Positions 4,346 to 5,323 of a DNA stretch of 5,323 nt are shown here, piece by piece (position 1 is the stretch's first letter; each line of letters opens with the position of its first letter). The notes beneath the pieces were generated by a model, which saw only the letters and a list, made by a program, of their open reading frames with translations, searched no databases and had not been told where the DNA came from. Position numbers and translations under genes: made by a program. The DNA lies in contig JAGGTM010000066.1 in assembly GCA_021163745.1 (NCBI GenBank), forward strand, positions 1-5,323. Reading direction: 5' to 3'. The stretch is from a bacterium (lineage in GTDB: Bacteria > Patescibacteriota > Minisyncoccia > Portnoybacterales > JAGGTM01).

Positions 4346-4754
4346 ATGGCAGCTAAAAGTAAAGAAAAGAATATAACTTTAAATGATTTAGCCAGAATGG
4401 TTAAGGTTGGTTTTGATGAGGTAGATAAACGATTTGATGAAGTATATAAGCGATTTGATGAAGTAGATAAACGTTTTGATAAAATAGATAAGCGATTTAG
4501 AAAGATAGACAGGCGATTTGATGAGGTATGGGAAATTACATAGTTTAGAGCGCAGGATAATTGCTATTGAAGATATCCTTGCTGAACACGCAAAGAGATT
4601 GCGTGGAATAGAGCAGAATTTAGGTGGGATTAAAAAGGAAGTTAAAAGCATAAAAAGAGAAATTAAAGCTATAAAAACCCAGAGAAAGATAGATAATAAG
4701 CGAATTTTAAATTTAGAGAAAAGAATAGAAAAATTAGAATTAAAATATGCCTAA
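4346..4754 (+). pseudogene. Coiled-coil protein gene split by a 2-bp frameshift
   Basis: The frame from 4346 encodes MAAKSKEKNITLNDLARMVKVG and then heptads of the form DKRFDEV, ending at a TAG (4541-4543). The frame one base ahead, open from 4518 and ending with TAA at 4754, continues the same heptad pattern as YGKLHSL, ERRIIAI, EDILAEH, AKRLRGI and so on to KLELKYA. The heptads join exactly if GTATGGG (4526-4532) was once GTATATGGG: restoring one TA gives ...FDEV-YGKLHSL... in perfect register, an intact protein of about 136 residues. The repeat unit at 4433-4453 still has GTATAT at this point. The product would be a long, highly charged, probably oligomeric coiled coil without a membrane segment. 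I recognise a style common in CPR genomes but no defined function. Alternatives are a sequencing error, translational recoding, or two separate proteins, the second starting at TTG 4518 or ATG 4521. The 3' end overlaps deoC by 8 bp. Confidence 0.7.
4412..4528 (+). repeat. 21-bp tandem repeats encoding heptads
   Basis: Five full 21-bp units begin at 4412, 4433, 4454, 4475 and 4496, and a sixth partial unit covers 4517-4528. Each encodes F-D-E/K-V/I-D/Y-K-R or a close variant, one heptad of a coiled coil. Units diverge mainly at third codon positions and at the E/K and D/Y positions. The frameshift lies exactly at the end of the sixth, partial copy. Confidence 0.9.
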
Positions 4755-5323
4755 TATAGATATTGCAAAAATTATTGACCATACGAATTTAAAGGCAAAT
4801 GCTACTGAAGATGATATTAGGAAAACTTGCCAAGAGGCAATTGATTTTGGTTTTAGAGGGGTATGCATAAATCCAAGATGGGTGAAGTTTTCTAAAGAAT
4901 TTTTGAGAGGAACTAAAATTAAGGTAATTACAGTAATTGATTGGCCTAATGGGGCTTCTGATACTAAAGTAAGAGTATTTCAGGCAAAAATAGCAAAAGA
5001 AGATGGAGCAGATGAAATTGACCCGGTTTTAAGAATGGGAGATTTTAAGATGAAAAATTATGATATTGTATTAGATGATTTAAAGAAATTAGCAGAAACT
5101 TTACCTACAAAAGTAATAATAGAAACAGGTTATTTGGATGATAATGAAATTGAAATTGCCTCTAAATTAGTAAAAGAGTCCGGAGCTTATTGTGTGAAAA
5201 CTTCTACCGGAGTTCCTCCAAAAGTAGATATAGATACAAAAGTAAAGCATATAGAAATTATGAGAAAAGCAGTTCCGGATTTAAAGATAAAAGCAGCAGG
5301 AGGAATTAGAACTTATAAAGATG
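4747..5323 (+). CDS. deoC: Deoxyribose-phosphate aldolase (3' end beyond window)
   Basis: DeoC is a class I aldolase that splits 2-deoxyribose 5-phosphate into glyceraldehyde 3-phosphate and acetaldehyde, the last step of deoxynucleoside breakdown. The 192 codons present cover most of a typical ~220-residue protein and lack only the C-terminal part of the TIM barrel. The Schiff-base lysine is K151 in CVKTSTG, the second active-site lysine is K182 in IKAAGGIRT, and the acid residue is D92 in GADEID. IDHTNLKANAT (10-20) and VIIETGYLDDNE (123-134) are further family motifs. Two positions differ from common forms: IDWPNG (64-69) where FPxG is usual, and DPVLRMGDF (92-100) where a segment like DMVINIG is common. 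The ATG at 4747 overlaps the end of the coiled-coil frame by 8 bp, which suggests translational coupling. Its product feeds GAPDH, encoded upstream. Confidence 0.95.
   Translation, partial: MPNIDIAKIIDHTNLKANATEDDIRKTCQEAIDFGFRGVCINPRWVKFSKEFLRGTKIKVITVIDWPNGASDTKVRVFQAKIAKEDGADEIDPVLRMGDFKMKNYDIVLDDLKKLAETLPTKVIIETGYLDDNEIEIASKLVKESGAYCVKTSTGVPPKVDIDTKVKHIEIMRKAVPDLKIKAAGGIRTYKD

Noticed and set aside
4388..4651. Minus-strand repeat-rich open frame over the coiled-coil gene
   Set aside because: The apparent KSLIYFIKSLIYF-like repeats are the complement of the heptad-encoding 21-bp repeat.

Overview
The window is AT-rich DNA that reads with the standard genetic code (no in-frame TGA in any recognisable gene), and every gene is on the + strand. 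Small compact genes, mostly missing Shine-Dalgarno sites, a truncated PriA, a heptad-repeat coiled-coil protein and AT-rich TTTTGAATTTTG-type spacer repeats all suggest a Candidate Phyla Radiation (Patescibacteria) genome, probably Parcubacteria-like. That placement is an inference from gene style; there is no rRNA or marker tree here.

Layout. 1-114: three related perfect or near-perfect palindromes, plus a small AT-rich hairpin. 136-834: a membrane-anchored DsbA-type thiol oxidoreductase. 835-1305: 471 bases without a conventional gene, holding a ~207-nt imperfect inverted repeat (845-1051), AT-rich spacer, and from 1112 a consensus sigma70-type promoter with a structured leader. 1112-1520: what looks like a complete one-gene transcription unit, made of promoter, leader hairpin, very strong Shine-Dalgarno site, an array of ATGATTGT repeats that are all start-stop minigenes, a second Shine-Dalgarno site, a 57-codon gene and an intrinsic terminator. 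1521-1639: spacer with two mutually exclusive hairpins. 1640-1987: only the N-terminal 3'-DNA-binding domain of PriA. 2017-2937: thioredoxin reductase. 2997-3245: glutaredoxin-like redoxin. 3251-3320: long bipartite hairpin. 3329-4333: glyceraldehyde-3-phosphate dehydrogenase. 4346-4754: heptad-repeat coiled-coil gene split by an apparent 2-bp deletion. 4747-5323: deoxyribose-phosphate aldolase, cut by the window end.

How the genes fit together. The reductase and the redoxin (59 nt apart) form a plausible cytoplasmic dithiol relay, while the DsbA-like protein would handle disulfides outside the membrane. DeoC releases glyceraldehyde 3-phosphate from deoxyribose 5-phosphate, and that is the substrate of GAPDH two genes upstream, so the gap-coiled coil-deoC cluster would feed scavenged deoxynucleoside carbon into lower glycolysis. 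The most unusual items are the start-stop repeat leader (1200-1305), the reductase that lacks the usual NADPH arginine motif, the freestanding PriA domain, and the frameshifted coiled-coil gene.
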